Positions 16,075 through 25,404 of a stretch of 64,000 nucleotides of DNA are shown here, piece by piece. Source of the stretch: Sinorhizobium chiapasense (GTDB lineage: Bacteria; Pseudomonadota; Alphaproteobacteria; Rhizobiales; Rhizobiaceae); the NCBI RefSeq assembly GCF_036488675.1, contig NZ_CP133152.1:434001-498000 (forward strand), written 5' to 3'. The translations under genes were made by a program, and so were the position numbers. Position 1 is the first letter of the stretch, and each line of letters opens with the position of its first letter. Below the pieces are notes generated by a model. It did not search any database and was not told the DNA's origin. It worked only from the letters and a program-made list of their open reading frames with translations.

Positions 16075-19000
16075 GTGCATAAGGCCTTTTCACAAGTCAA
16101 AGTCCTTGCCAAGGGCCTGTACAAATCACTGAAAAATCATTCCGCGAAGCGATTTTATAGAACGAGGCAGTTCGCCTACTCTTATCATATTATTTCGCAT
16201 GACAAAATTTCCTGCGAAAGCGAAGGGCTAAAAAAGACAACGTTGGTTGGTGAAAACTGGCGTGCGAGTCGAGCAGATGGTGTTCAGCCAATCATGCTGA
16301 TGATGGGCTTTAATTCGTGGAAATTGGGTTTTGTAAGCGCGTACCTACTCGACTATCGCACCGCTTTCCTGCCGAGGAAAATGCCTGCCCTCATGGCCGC
16401 GAGAGTTCTATGGAAATGTCGGGAACTATCGCAAGACCTGATGATCTGGGGCTACAACGAAGCACATCCGCTAATAACCCGCCTGGCGAAAAAATGGGGA
16501 TATACGATTCATAGAATGGAGGATGGATTTGTGCGCTCTGTCGAGCTTGGCGCTAACCACTCCACGCCTTATTCGCTTGTAACGGACAAGAAGGGACTTT
16601 ATTTTAACCCGCTTGAGCCATCCGAACTTGAAGATATCCTAAATACGGATTTGCGTCTCCAAGACCAACAATTCCTCGCGACGGCTGAAAAGCACCTGAA
16701 TTTCATCATTCACAACAGCATTACAAAATATAATGGCCAGCGAGGGGCGGGTGAGGAGTTCGCACCGGTCCGGCAGAGGCCCGCAGTTCTCGTGATCGGT
16801 CAGGTTCCAGGCGATGCGTCGCTGAAGTTTGGTAATCCGGACCGCTGGACAATTCACACTCTGATCTCGCTTGCTCGCAACGAGAACCCGGGATGCGAGG
16901 TGATTTACCGTCCCCATCCTGACGTCTATAACAAGCCTGCCCGCTATAAGGAAAATCACGAAGCGATCGCAAAGCTTGCAACGATCGTGCCGCCGTCCGT
17001 CGGGCTTCTTGATCTTATGGCCTCGATGAGGCGTGTGTATACCATTTCGTCTCTCGTCGGGATGGAGGCGGTCATGCGGAATATACCCGTTACGACAGTC
17101 GGGCTGCCATTCTATGCAGGCTGGGGAGTAACTGATGACAGGTGTTCCATTCAGATGGGGAAAGCGACCTTCAGTCGTCGCACTGCCAAACTGAGCGCTT
17201 TGCAATTGTTTGCCGGCGCTTATTTGCTCTACGCCAAATATCTCGCCAGCCAGGATAGTGATGAAGGACTAACGGCGGCGTGCATGAAAATCATTGGCGA
17301 ACGCCAATTGAAACGACCGCCAGTGAAACTCCCAGTTGCTCAAGCGAAAAGAAAAGAATTGCTGGAGAACATCGCTAGATCAGATGACTGGGCAATGGCA
17401 TTCAGTCAAGCCGTACTCGCGAGGCTCGATGCCCGCGATCTGACAGTCTTTGTTCGAAGTTTGGATCTCTCTAAAATTTTTGTCGACCAGTCCGCTCACA
17501 CGTTTCAAGTGGCGTTTATATGCAGAATTGTCGGCCTATTATCCTCTTGGAGTGACATCGAGGAATTTCTTGGAAGAGCCCGGCTTGCTGCGTCGGGTGA
17601 CGTTTTCTCATCGATCCTCGACCTGCCTTGGGGCAAAGAAAACGCCGAGAGGTTAGTTCGCAGCGAGACGTCTCGCAAGGAGACGGGCACGGCGACGCAG
17701 CGATGGGTGGGGAGGCTGGCGGCCGAGACGCAGAACGAGGTGGGGAAAGTTTCAGAAGAGCAGGCGAATTCAACCCTATCCTCGGTGCAGTCTTCGTTTC
17801 GTACGCGTCAACTTAATGAGGTTCTTTCTGGGTGTTTTGAACTCTTGCTCAGCAACAGGCATACTGAGGAAGCCATGCAGTTGCTGATCGAGGCGTCAAG
17901 CTTCAAGCTTGAATTTTCTTCAGCTGCAATGCTCGCAGAGTTCGACTTCCGAACCGGAGATCTAAAATATAGAAGCCGAAACTTAGCGAGAATGATTACA
18001 GCCTTGCGCTATGTTTACCCGTTCAATGCTGAGAAATTTCTCTGGGCAGTAACTGCAAGAGCCGTCGTTTCTCCAGAAAGTATCTGGGAGACGATGGAGA
18101 TTGCAGAGCGCATGAAGGCCGAATGCGATGTCGACAGCTTCGAAAATATCTTTCTCGCAATGATGCTGCTCGACAACGACATAACCCTTGGAAAGGCTAA
18201 GGGTTGGATTTCACTCGAGCGACCAGAGAAGGCACTTCCAATTCTGATCGATCTGCATACGGCCAGAGGAGAAACCGTACCCCTGCTTGTCGCGTTGAGC
18301 CAAGCTTACTCGTACTCAGGCGACTTCCTAAAGGCCCGCGAGATTTGTCTTCAGGGGCTCTCACGCTATGGTCATGTAAACCTCTTTAAGGAAGCCATGA
18401 GGGTCGCGATCACTTCGGGTGATATAGCTTGGGGAGAGGATTTGCTTGAAAGCGCTAAGGACCGGGGCGTAGCGGTTGGCGAGATATCCAGGAGGAAGAT
18501 TTTCTACGGTGCAAGACGGATCCAAGAGGCCCTTCACTGCGCGAGAGAGATATCGCTGCATAAGGAAATCAATACGTATTATCCCGATCACTACATCGAT
18601 CCTGATATGGCGGACGGCGATTTCCGCTCGGAAGACGTTTTTTTTCTAAACGTTTTCGGTCCCGGTGATGAGATACGGTATGCGCAGATATACGCAGATA
18701 TTGCGGAAGACCCAGATTTCGGGCGCTATTCGATCGCGTGTGATCCGAGGCTGGAACAAATTTTGCAGCGATCGTTTCCGGGGGTGCATTTTGTTCCGGT
18801 CAATCGTGTTGCCCAGCGAAGTGCCGTTCGCGAGATCAGCCGATATTCGCGATTACCCTCTTTTGAGTTGTGCGAGATACTCGACAACAATGGTCATAGT
18901 CACCTGCTAAATTCGGATCGCGCCCTTCTAATTGTTGATTTATTGGCGAAGTACCGTCGGTCCTACGCGGATTTTCGCGGAGATAGTTTTTTGAGGGTGG

Positions 19001-19554
19001 ACCGAACGAAATCTGAAAAGTTCCGGTGCAGGTTGCCGCAGGATCGTTTGCTGGTCGGCATAAGTTGGCGCAGCAGCATCTCGAAATTTTCCAGAAACCT
19101 CCATTACCTTCGGGTGGAGGAACTCGCCTCCGTTTTTGGAATTGATGGCGTGCAGTTCGTCAATCTTCAATACGACGAATGCAGGGAAGAACTTGCGTGG
19201 ATCGAGGCTAGATTCCCGGGGAAGATAGTTGATTTTGCTGACCTTGACCAATTCAACGATTTCGACAGCGTGGCATCGCTCATGTCGGAACTGGATTTGG
19301 TCATCGCTCCGGCTACCACGGTCGCAGAGTTAGCCGGCGCCTGCGGTGTCAAGACTTGGCTCCTGTCAAATACGGTTGAACTTGATGGGCGAAAAGTTGA
19401 TGAGGACAGCCTTGTCGACGTTTGGCACAGCAACATGACCCACGTCGAAGGTGCTATACGGGGCGATAAAATGTCCTTGGTCGCATCGCTTCACGATGCG
19501 CTCGTGGATTTCGTTAAAACACATCGAACTGCTCGCATAGGTGAAATGCGGTAA
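16075..19554 (+). CDS. KpsC-domain glycosyltransferase/TPR/GT-B-like fusion protein
   Basis: This is a 1,159-residue protein. Residues about 60-430 match the capsule polysaccharide biosynthesis (KpsC/LipB, RkpZ/LpsZ-like) domain: HRMEDGFVRSVELG, VIGQVPGDASLKFG, VIYRPHPDVYNKP and SLVGMEAVMRNIPVTTVGLP. KpsC domains are Kdo transferases that build the lipid-linker for capsule. A helical TPR-like middle (about 560-840) leads to a C-terminal domain (about 855-1140) shared with the next protein, with LNVFGPGDEIRYAQIYADI, VGISWRSSISKFSRNLHY and LDLVIAPATTVAELAGACG. This resembles the nucleotide-sugar half of GT41-type transferases. The start is GTG with GGGGGG upstream. The fusion is unusual; its acceptor is unknown. 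Confidence 0.78.
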   Translation: MHKAFSQVKVLAKGLYKSLKNHSAKRFYRTRQFAYSYHIISHDKISCESEGLKKTTLVGENWRASRADGVQPIMLMMGFNSWKLGFVSAYLLDYRTAFLPRKMPALMAARVLWKCRELSQDLMIWGYNEAHPLITRLAKKWGYTIHRMEDGFVRSVELGANHSTPYSLVTDKKGLYFNPLEPSELEDILNTDLRLQDQQFLATAEKHLNFIIHNSITKYNGQRGAGEEFAPVRQRPAVLVIGQVPGDASLKFGNPDRWTIHTLISLARNENPGCEVIYRPHPDVYNKPARYKENHEAIAKLATIVPPSVGLLDLMASMRRVYTISSLVGMEAVMRNIPVTTVGLPFYAGWGVTDDRCSIQMGKATFSRRTAKLSALQLFAGAYLLYAKYLASQDSDEGLTAACMKIIGERQLKRPPVKLPVAQAKRKELLENIARSDDWAMAFSQAVLARLDARDLTVFVRSLDLSKIFVDQSAHTFQVAFICRIVGLLSSWSDIEEFLGRARLAASGDVFSSILDLPWGKENAERLVRSETSRKETGTATQRWVGRLAAETQNEVGKVSEEQANSTLSSVQSSFRTRQLNEVLSGCFELLLSNRHTEEAMQLLIEASSFKLEFSSAAMLAEFDFRTGDLKYRSRNLARMITALRYVYPFNAEKFLWAVTARAVVSPESIWETMEIAERMKAECDVDSFENIFLAMMLLDNDITLGKAKGWISLERPEKALPILIDLHTARGETVPLLVALSQAYSYSGDFLKAREICLQGLSRYGHVNLFKEAMRVAITSGDIAWGEDLLESAKDRGVAVGEISRRKIFYGARRIQEALHCAREISLHKEINTYYPDHYIDPDMADGDFRSEDVFFLNVFGPGDEIRYAQIYADIAEDPDFGRYSIACDPRLEQILQRSFPGVHFVPVNRVAQRSAVREISRYSRLPSFELCEILDNNGHSHLLNSDRALLIVDLLAKYRRSYADFRGDSFLRVDRTKSEKFRCRLPQDRLLVGISWRSSISKFSRNLHYLRVEELASVFGIDGVQFVNLQYDECREELAWIEARFPGKIVDFADLDQFNDFDSVASLMSELDLVIAPATTVAELAGACGVKTWLLSNTVELDGRKVDEDSLVDVWHSNMTHVEGAIRGDKMSLVASLHDALVDFVKTHRTARIGEMR

Positions 19555-19807
19555 AACTTGGTGTGGCGTTGGTGCAGGGGATTATTGATGATCGACACTC
19601 GCAGGTACTTAGGATTAACAGTCAGTACGTTTCCGCGATAGCGGGGTCAACCGCGCGCCTTGTCGTTCGCGTAGAGTGGCTTGCTGTGCGAGAACCAACT
19701 CACGGCAACCTGCCAAATCCAGGCCATGTTGATCTCCTTTCCGTGTTTGCTCTCATCTCCCTATCGTGTATTGGTGCCCCTGCCTATCCGAAACAGAGTT
19801 GTTGAGA

Positions 19808-22123
19808 ATGTTCCGAACGGTTCTGGCGAGCATCGCTAGCGTCTTCCACGGCAAGCGCAAGAGAGCTGCCGGCAAGAAGCCTAAAAGGCCGAATACGAAG
19901 CCTGACTACGATTCATACCTTAAAGTTGCAATTCTGGCATCCGTTGCGAGCAAGGCGCACCCTAAGTCGGTGGGGGCAGTGGCAGATATATACGCGGCTC
20001 TCGGGTTGCCATTCAAGTCGATCGAGTGTTTGGAACAAATACCTGTCGAGTCGAGGCCAGCGGATATTTGGCTCCGGCTTGCCGTTGCGTTCTCCAAGGC
20101 GGGTGACAGTGAGAGGTGCGAGCAAAGCATCGGCAAGATTGACGCCAGCCGCTTAACCGGGGGGCAGGCTATCAAGTTTCATGTGCTGCAGTGCCAACTA
20201 CTTGCGGACCGCGGCGACTTTGATGGAATACTGTCTTACCTTGGCGCATTCGAGCGTGCACTACCATTCGAATTGGAGCAACAGCGGTTGGAGGCCATTG
20301 CCTCCCTGGGCCAGCTTGACGAGGCCTCGGCAGGTTATAGATCTCTTATAGAGAAACGCGGAATCAAGCTTGGCTTCGTCAAGGCTGCGATCAATCATTT
20401 CCATCGCATCAACGATCATAAGACGGCGCTCGCGATGACGATGGAAGCCCAGCTTCGGTGGCCGAAAGATCTGAGCTTACAGGCCACGCTCTGCCGAATA
20501 TATTGGTCGATGGGCAATTCGACGGACTTCGTTGATTCGGTCAAGAAAGCTCTTTGCTTTAGGTCCATGGTCTCTGGACCCGTGATGAACCATGCTCTTA
20601 AGGCGAGGAAGCTGGACCCTTCTGTCGATGATTTCATCAACGCAGCGATTGAGCGGGTAGAGGTTGCGACAAAGAATAGAACCGCCTTCTGGTCTCTCGA
20701 TTATGCTCATACCGTCCTTCTCGCAGGACGCCGCGATCTCGCGGAGGACATCGCGATACGATATATCCAGGGGGGCGGAATTGCGCCACTTGCGCGGTAT
20801 GTTCTTGCCCTCTGTAACCTAGCAGACGGGGAATTCCGCGCCGCTTTGACTGAACTGAAGGAGGTGTTGCAGGTTGCGCCATACTTGGACGCAGCCTATC
20901 ACCAACTCTACACGGCAGCCGCAGCAAGCGAAGATATTGTGAGTGAGATTGCTGATGTCATACGATCAAGGCGCGGTAACGTCCCTCGCTTCCGGCAAGT
21001 TGACTCCCATGGTCGCACGCTACATCAGAACCCCGACCTTATCGCTCTACACTACATCAACGGCGAATTCGAAAGCGGGCTTCGAGAAAAAGTAAATCGT
21101 CGCGCTCTCAACTCGTTGACCTATCTTAGCCCGAGAAACCGTCCACCAGGTTTGGATTTCGATCTTTCTTGGGGCGGGGAGTCGCTGTTTCTAATCGCCG
21201 ACGATGGGGTTAGCGACGAAGTTCGCTGGGCGCAGCATCTAAATCGGTTCGCCCCGCGCTTTGGCCGCGTGGAGGCGACATGTGAGCCTCGTCTACTAGG
21301 CATCATGCAACGGAGTTTCCCGGATATCAAATTTCATGCGGTCAACCGAATTTGGGGAGAGTCGCCAAAGCGGTTCACCGATCTACGGGAGGATGTCCCA
21401 AGCTGGGAACTCGCGCATTATCTCGACGGGAAAGCACTGTGTACCCTGAAGGAGTTCGAGAAGGTCGTTTTTACCAACGAAATGGTTCTTGCGACGGTGA
21501 AGGAGCGCGGAACCTTAATCCCTGACCAAACGCCCGGTGGATACCTTCTGCCTGATCCCAGCCTTAGACATTCTTGGGGAGAGGAGATATCCAGAAAAGC
21601 TTGCGGCCGAAAACGGATTGGCGTCCTGTGGCGCAGCAGCGTGGTGGATCGCAAACGAGGACGTTTCTATTTCCAGCTTGAGTCGCTCCGACCTCTGATG
21701 GAAATGGCGGGTTGCGAGCTGTATTCGCTACAGCACGCCGCAAAGCCTGAAGAGATTGAGTGGTGCCTCGCGAACGGTATCAACATTTTGGATGTCGATC
21801 TTTTTGAGGACTTCGAAGGGATAGCCGCCATAGCATCTGAGATGGATGTCGTGGTGGGGCCAAGCACGCTTCCGTTGGAAATGGCGGCAGCGGTCGGGAC
21901 ACCAGCCATCATTCCTGGCGTAAATTTCGAAACAGTGGGGATTCGGCTGCACAAGGGAGCTGGGGCTGCCTGCCGTCACACAAAAAACTCCTTCGTTGCC
22001 TGTGATCCGCAAGGCTATTCAGATCCCGACGCAGACCAGGTCGACCGCCTGAACCGTGTCATGCTGCGTATCGCAGATGAGATAAGAACGGCTCGCTATG
22101 GGTCCGGGCTCAGTGGCTACTAA
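19808..22123 (+). CDS. TPR protein with C-terminal GT-B-like glycosyltransferase domain
   Basis: This 771-residue protein has a basic N-terminus (SVFHGKRKRAAGKKPKRP) and many TPR-like helical repeats through about residue 420. The C-terminal domain is paralogous to the end of the preceding protein (LIADDGVSDEVRWAQHL, RIGVLWRSSVVDRKRGRFYF, EMDVVVGPSTLPLEMAAAVG). The domain pattern fits an O-GlcNAc-transferase-like or polysaccharide glycosyltransferase, but the substrate cannot be told. The ATG at 19808 was chosen for the basic N-terminus; an open frame extends 42 bp upstream. A 253-bp gap to the previous gene holds nothing recognisable. Confidence 0.68.
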   Translation: MFRTVLASIASVFHGKRKRAAGKKPKRPNTKPDYDSYLKVAILASVASKAHPKSVGAVADIYAALGLPFKSIECLEQIPVESRPADIWLRLAVAFSKAGDSERCEQSIGKIDASRLTGGQAIKFHVLQCQLLADRGDFDGILSYLGAFERALPFELEQQRLEAIASLGQLDEASAGYRSLIEKRGIKLGFVKAAINHFHRINDHKTALAMTMEAQLRWPKDLSLQATLCRIYWSMGNSTDFVDSVKKALCFRSMVSGPVMNHALKARKLDPSVDDFINAAIERVEVATKNRTAFWSLDYAHTVLLAGRRDLAEDIAIRYIQGGGIAPLARYVLALCNLADGEFRAALTELKEVLQVAPYLDAAYHQLYTAAAASEDIVSEIADVIRSRRGNVPRFRQVDSHGRTLHQNPDLIALHYINGEFESGLREKVNRRALNSLTYLSPRNRPPGLDFDLSWGGESLFLIADDGVSDEVRWAQHLNRFAPRFGRVEATCEPRLLGIMQRSFPDIKFHAVNRIWGESPKRFTDLREDVPSWELAHYLDGKALCTLKEFEKVVFTNEMVLATVKERGTLIPDQTPGGYLLPDPSLRHSWGEEISRKACGRKRIGVLWRSSVVDRKRGRFYFQLESLRPLMEMAGCELYSLQHAAKPEEIEWCLANGINILDVDLFEDFEGIAAIASEMDVVVGPSTLPLEMAAAVGTPAIIPGVNFETVGIRLHKGAGAACRHTKNSFVACDPQGYSDPDADQVDRLNRVMLRIADEIRTARYGSGLSGY

Positions 22124-22138
22124 ATAGGCGCGGGAGAT

Positions 22139-22870
22139 ATGGATTTTTCTAACATTCGACGCGGTTCAACTGTACTGCTTCACAGTTCTTTTTCAAGAAT
22201 TCATCGCGAGCATCGCTGGCGGCCGGAGCAATTCATCGAGAAGCTCTTTGAAAGACTCGGTGGCGAGGGAACCTTATTGCTGCCGCTATTCAACTTCGAC
22301 TTTCCAAAGGGAGTGGCTTTCGATATCCGAACCACTCCTAGCCAAATGGGGGCACTTACAGAGGCGGGGAGACTTTGGCCAGGGGCGGTGCGCACCGGCC
22401 ATCCAATCTATTCGTTTGCAGTCATCGGCGCCAAGGCCGATCTATTTAGCGGGGTCGATAACCAATCGGGCTACGGAGATGACTCCCCATTCGCACTGCT
22501 GCGGCAGATGGACGGCGATATCGCCGTCCTAGATCTTCCAGATCTGCATTCGATGACGTTCTACCATCACGTCGAGGAAATGCTCGAGGTCGATTATCGC
22601 TTTCACAAGGAGTTCACTGGCGCCTACACAGGGTGGGATGGCGTGCAGAGGGAGAAGACGTACTCGATTTTCGTCCGCGATTTGGGCCGCGGAGTTCTCA
22701 CAAGCGTCGATCGAATGGGTGAATTGCTGTGGGACAAAGGACTGTACCGCGGCGATCGACCGAAACAAGCGTCTGGTCTGCGGGTAGTCTCAGCCGCCGC
22801 TCTCTATGACGAGGTCGCCTCCGTTATCCGGGACGGGAAAGCGAGGGAATACCTATACGATGTTGAGTGA
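22139..22870 (+). CDS. AAC(3)-fold N-acyltransferase of a polysaccharide cluster
   Basis: This 243-residue protein belongs to the aminoglycoside 3-N-acetyltransferase fold family (VLLHSSFSRIHREHRW, GGEGTLLLPLFNFDF, SQMGALTEAGRLWPGAVR-TGHPIYSF, DSPFALLRQMDG). In polysaccharide loci members of this fold probably acylate amino sugars rather than antibiotics. Here the context (Pse synthesis, sugar transferases) argues for modifying a sugar amino group, which is inference. A GGGAGA site is two bases before the ATG. The next gene overlaps its 3' end. Confidence 0.78.
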   Translation: MDFSNIRRGSTVLLHSSFSRIHREHRWRPEQFIEKLFERLGGEGTLLLPLFNFDFPKGVAFDIRTTPSQMGALTEAGRLWPGAVRTGHPIYSFAVIGAKADLFSGVDNQSGYGDDSPFALLRQMDGDIAVLDLPDLHSMTFYHHVEEMLEVDYRFHKEFTGAYTGWDGVQREKTYSIFVRDLGRGVLTSVDRMGELLWDKGLYRGDRPKQASGLRVVSAAALYDEVASVIRDGKAREYLYDVE

Positions 22871-24194
22871 TTTCAAGGCTCCGGGTAATGCGTCTGTTGG
22901 CGAATGGTGTTTTTCTCTCGCTGAAGAATTGTGGCCCATAAACCGATCTCTGACCGGCGAAGGCGTTAGAACGACCTTGGCCCGCATCAAGGACGAATTG
23001 CCGGCCCTCGCTGTGCACGAGGTGCCTTCCGGCACGGCGGCTTTCGATTGGGTGGTGCCGGATGAATGGACTGTTCGCGGAGCGTTCATTGAGGATGAAA
23101 CCGGCAATCGCGTAGTCGACTTCCAGGACAACAACCTTCACTTGCTGGGATATTCCGAGCCGGTCGACAAGTGGCTCGACTTGGAAGAATTGCAATCCCA
23201 CCTGTATTCGCAACCTGATCAGCCCGAGGCGATCCCCTATGTGACGTCGTATTATAAGCGCCGATGGGGATTTTGCCTTTCGGAGCAGCAACGGCACAGC
23301 TTGCCGCCTGGAAGGTACCGCGCATTTATCGACGCTGATTTGAAGCCGGGCGTGCTGAACTATGGCGAACTGTTGATACCGGGAGAAACTGGGAAACAGA
23401 TATTCCTCTCAACTTACGTCTGCCACCCGTCTATGGCAAACAACGAATTGTCAGGCCCGGTGGTCACAACAGCGATCGCCAAGTGGCTGCTAGCCCAGCC
23501 AGCCTTGCGGTACAGCTATCGGATCGTGTTCATTCCCGAGACGATCGGCTCTATTGTCTATCTGAGCCGCAATTTAGATGAGCTTCGGAGCCGGGTGTTT
23601 GCAGGCTTTAATGTCTCCTGCATTGGCGATGACCGCTGCTATTCGTTTCTGCCGTCTCGGGCGGGGAATACGCCTGCGGATGTCGTGGCGCAGCATGTGT
23701 TGAAGCACATCGATCCCGATTACAAACGCTACACCTGGCTGGATCGTGGAAGTGACGAAAGACAGTACTGCGCGCCTGGGGCGGATCTGCCAGTGGCAAC
23801 GATCATGCGTTCCAAATATGGCCAGTATCCAGAGTACCATACGTCATTGGACCGCCTAGGCACCGTTGTTACTGCTCAAGGCTTGGCGGGCGGATTTGGG
23901 GCTCTGCGGGCGGCTCTGAGCGTTCTTGAGAACGATTTCGTCCCTCTCGTGACAACTACAGGAGAGCCGCAGCTTGGAAAGCGCGGACTGTACCCGGACC
24001 TTTCGCAAAAAGGTTCCGGTAATAGCGTCCGCGACATGATGAACATGATCTCGTATTGCGATGGGACGCGTACCTTGTTCCAAATAGCGGAAACCATTGA
24101 TGTTTCCTTTGGCCGTCTCCTCGAGTTGGCGGCGCCACTCCTTCAGGAAGGTCTTTTGATCTCGGCTGTCGGCGAGACCGCAGAAAGGTTGTGA
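22860..24194 (+). CDS. DUF4910/DUF2172-type M28-like aminopeptidase
   Basis: This 444-residue protein has the LWPINRSLTGEGVRTTL start (24-40) typical of the family, the metal-site motif CHPSMANNELSGP (188-200), FIPETIGS (224-231), GSDERQYCAPG and SKYGQYPEYHTSLD. A C-terminal winged-helix-like segment follows (DGTRTLFQIAETIDVSFGRL). The fold is that of zinc aminopeptidases, but these proteins recur in surface-sugar clusters and may act on aminoacyl- or amide-modified sugars. The ATG at 22860 overlaps the previous gene by 11 bases and gives the family N-terminus. The exact substrate is unknown. Confidence 0.72.
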   Translation: MLSDFKAPGNASVGEWCFSLAEELWPINRSLTGEGVRTTLARIKDELPALAVHEVPSGTAAFDWVVPDEWTVRGAFIEDETGNRVVDFQDNNLHLLGYSEPVDKWLDLEELQSHLYSQPDQPEAIPYVTSYYKRRWGFCLSEQQRHSLPPGRYRAFIDADLKPGVLNYGELLIPGETGKQIFLSTYVCHPSMANNELSGPVVTTAIAKWLLAQPALRYSYRIVFIPETIGSIVYLSRNLDELRSRVFAGFNVSCIGDDRCYSFLPSRAGNTPADVVAQHVLKHIDPDYKRYTWLDRGSDERQYCAPGADLPVATIMRSKYGQYPEYHTSLDRLGTVVTAQGLAGGFGALRAALSVLENDFVPLVTTTGEPQLGKRGLYPDLSQKGSGNSVRDMMNMISYCDGTRTLFQIAETIDVSFGRLLELAAPLLQEGLLISAVGETAERL

Positions 24195-25333
24195 ACACTC
24201 GAATGGACATCTACTGCGACGCAGAATTTCCTTTGAATTGGTCGGAGCGCTCCAAGCCTTCATCTGACGTGCCGGCCAACGCGATCCTTGTCAGGGGCCT
24301 CACGGAGAATGGCGGGGCGCCAGTCTACCATCGGCATTTCGGCGGCATAGCGCGTCTTAGTAATGGACGGATATTAGTTATGTATCGTCGAGCCTCAGGG
24401 CACGTAGTCTCTTTCCCGGGGGAGATTTGCGCTCTGTTTGTTGAGCCCGATTACGCGTCGAGATCCGATGAGTTTGTGGTAGTCGAACACACAGATGGGA
24501 TCGATCATAGAGACCCGAACCTCTGTGTCACCCCGACAGGTAGGATTGTCTGCACTTATACAGACGCGGATAGTGCGGGCGGAACCCTTGCCGAGTTGAA
24601 GGCGATATATTCAGACGATGGGGGGAGCACATGGTCTGCCCCCGTAACGTTCTCATCGAAGTTCGATGCTCGAATGTATGGAGCGATCAAGTGCGTAAAG
24701 CACGCCGCCGGGTGTCGTTTGATCTCGTCGGCATACTACTTCGACACGGATGACGGGACGAAGAAGCGCGTTGGGTACTTTTATTCAGACGACGATGGTC
24801 TGTCTTGGGTGGAAGGGACGCCTGTCTGGACCGGTACAGATGCCAGCGAGCTTTCGGAGATGGAGATCGCGTGGCTCAGCGCGGACATCGGTTTTGCTGC
24901 GATCCGGAATTCTGGCGTCGGTCTTCACTGGTCCGTCACTGCGGATGGAGGAGACAATTGGTCGGCGCCGGTTCGAGCCTCGTGGAGCAGGCCTGCTGAC
25001 GTGGCGCCGTCACTGGATGTGATATGGTCCAAAGGAGAACCGCACCTTTTGCTTGGTTATTGTGATCGTCAGGCAGATCAGACGATCTGGCGATGGGCAA
25101 AAGCGACAAGCCTATCCACGAGTGCAGACCCGATGGAAGCCAACGCGGCAGTTGCGTCGCCATCGGACATGGTGGGTGCATCAGGTTACCAACGGACTGT
25201 AATGTACCCAGACGGGAATATGCTGTTCGTAGAGTTCAAGGAATACGAATCCGTCGGGGGCATCAGCGCACAAATGGGAACAGACGTTCGTTTAGTGCTG
25301 GCGAACCCTGGCGGCTGGATCTCTGGAACCTGA
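24191..25333 (+). CDS. Asp-box (BNR) sialidase-like protein
   Basis: This 380-residue protein is predicted to be a six-bladed propeller. It has three Asp boxes: SDDGGSTW (141-148), SDDDGLSW (199-206) and TADGGDNW (250-257). An Arg-containing GGIARLSNGRILVMYRR lies near 51-67 and an acidic ELSEMEIAW near 220-228, where sialidases carry their Glu. There is no signal peptide, so it acts in the cytoplasm or leaves by another route. As the last gene of an operon next to pseudaminic acid synthesis, it is a candidate Pse-processing hydrolase or transferase. The GTG overlaps the previous stop; ATG 24203 is an alternative start. Confidence 0.68.
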   Translation: MNTRMDIYCDAEFPLNWSERSKPSSDVPANAILVRGLTENGGAPVYHRHFGGIARLSNGRILVMYRRASGHVVSFPGEICALFVEPDYASRSDEFVVVEHTDGIDHRDPNLCVTPTGRIVCTYTDADSAGGTLAELKAIYSDDGGSTWSAPVTFSSKFDARMYGAIKCVKHAAGCRLISSAYYFDTDDGTKKRVGYFYSDDDGLSWVEGTPVWTGTDASELSEMEIAWLSADIGFAAIRNSGVGLHWSVTADGGDNWSAPVRASWSRPADVAPSLDVIWSKGEPHLLLGYCDRQADQTIWRWAKATSLSTSADPMEANAAVASPSDMVGASGYQRTVMYPDGNMLFVEFKEYESVGGISAQMGTDVRLVLANPGGWISGT

Positions 25334-25404
25334 TCCTCGCCATCGCCGCTCCGGGGCTGCGGTCGTCAATAATACGCGACGGACTAGCGGCACACGTATC
25401 GCGC

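Noticed and set aside
19563..19805. 80-residue ORF between two glycosyltransferase-like genes
   Set aside because: No ribosome binding site, family or compositional sign of coding was seen.
22139..22870. Antibiotic (aminoglycoside) resistance gene
   Set aside because: The fold is AAC(3)-like, but the overlap with glycan-cluster genes makes sugar acylation far more likely.
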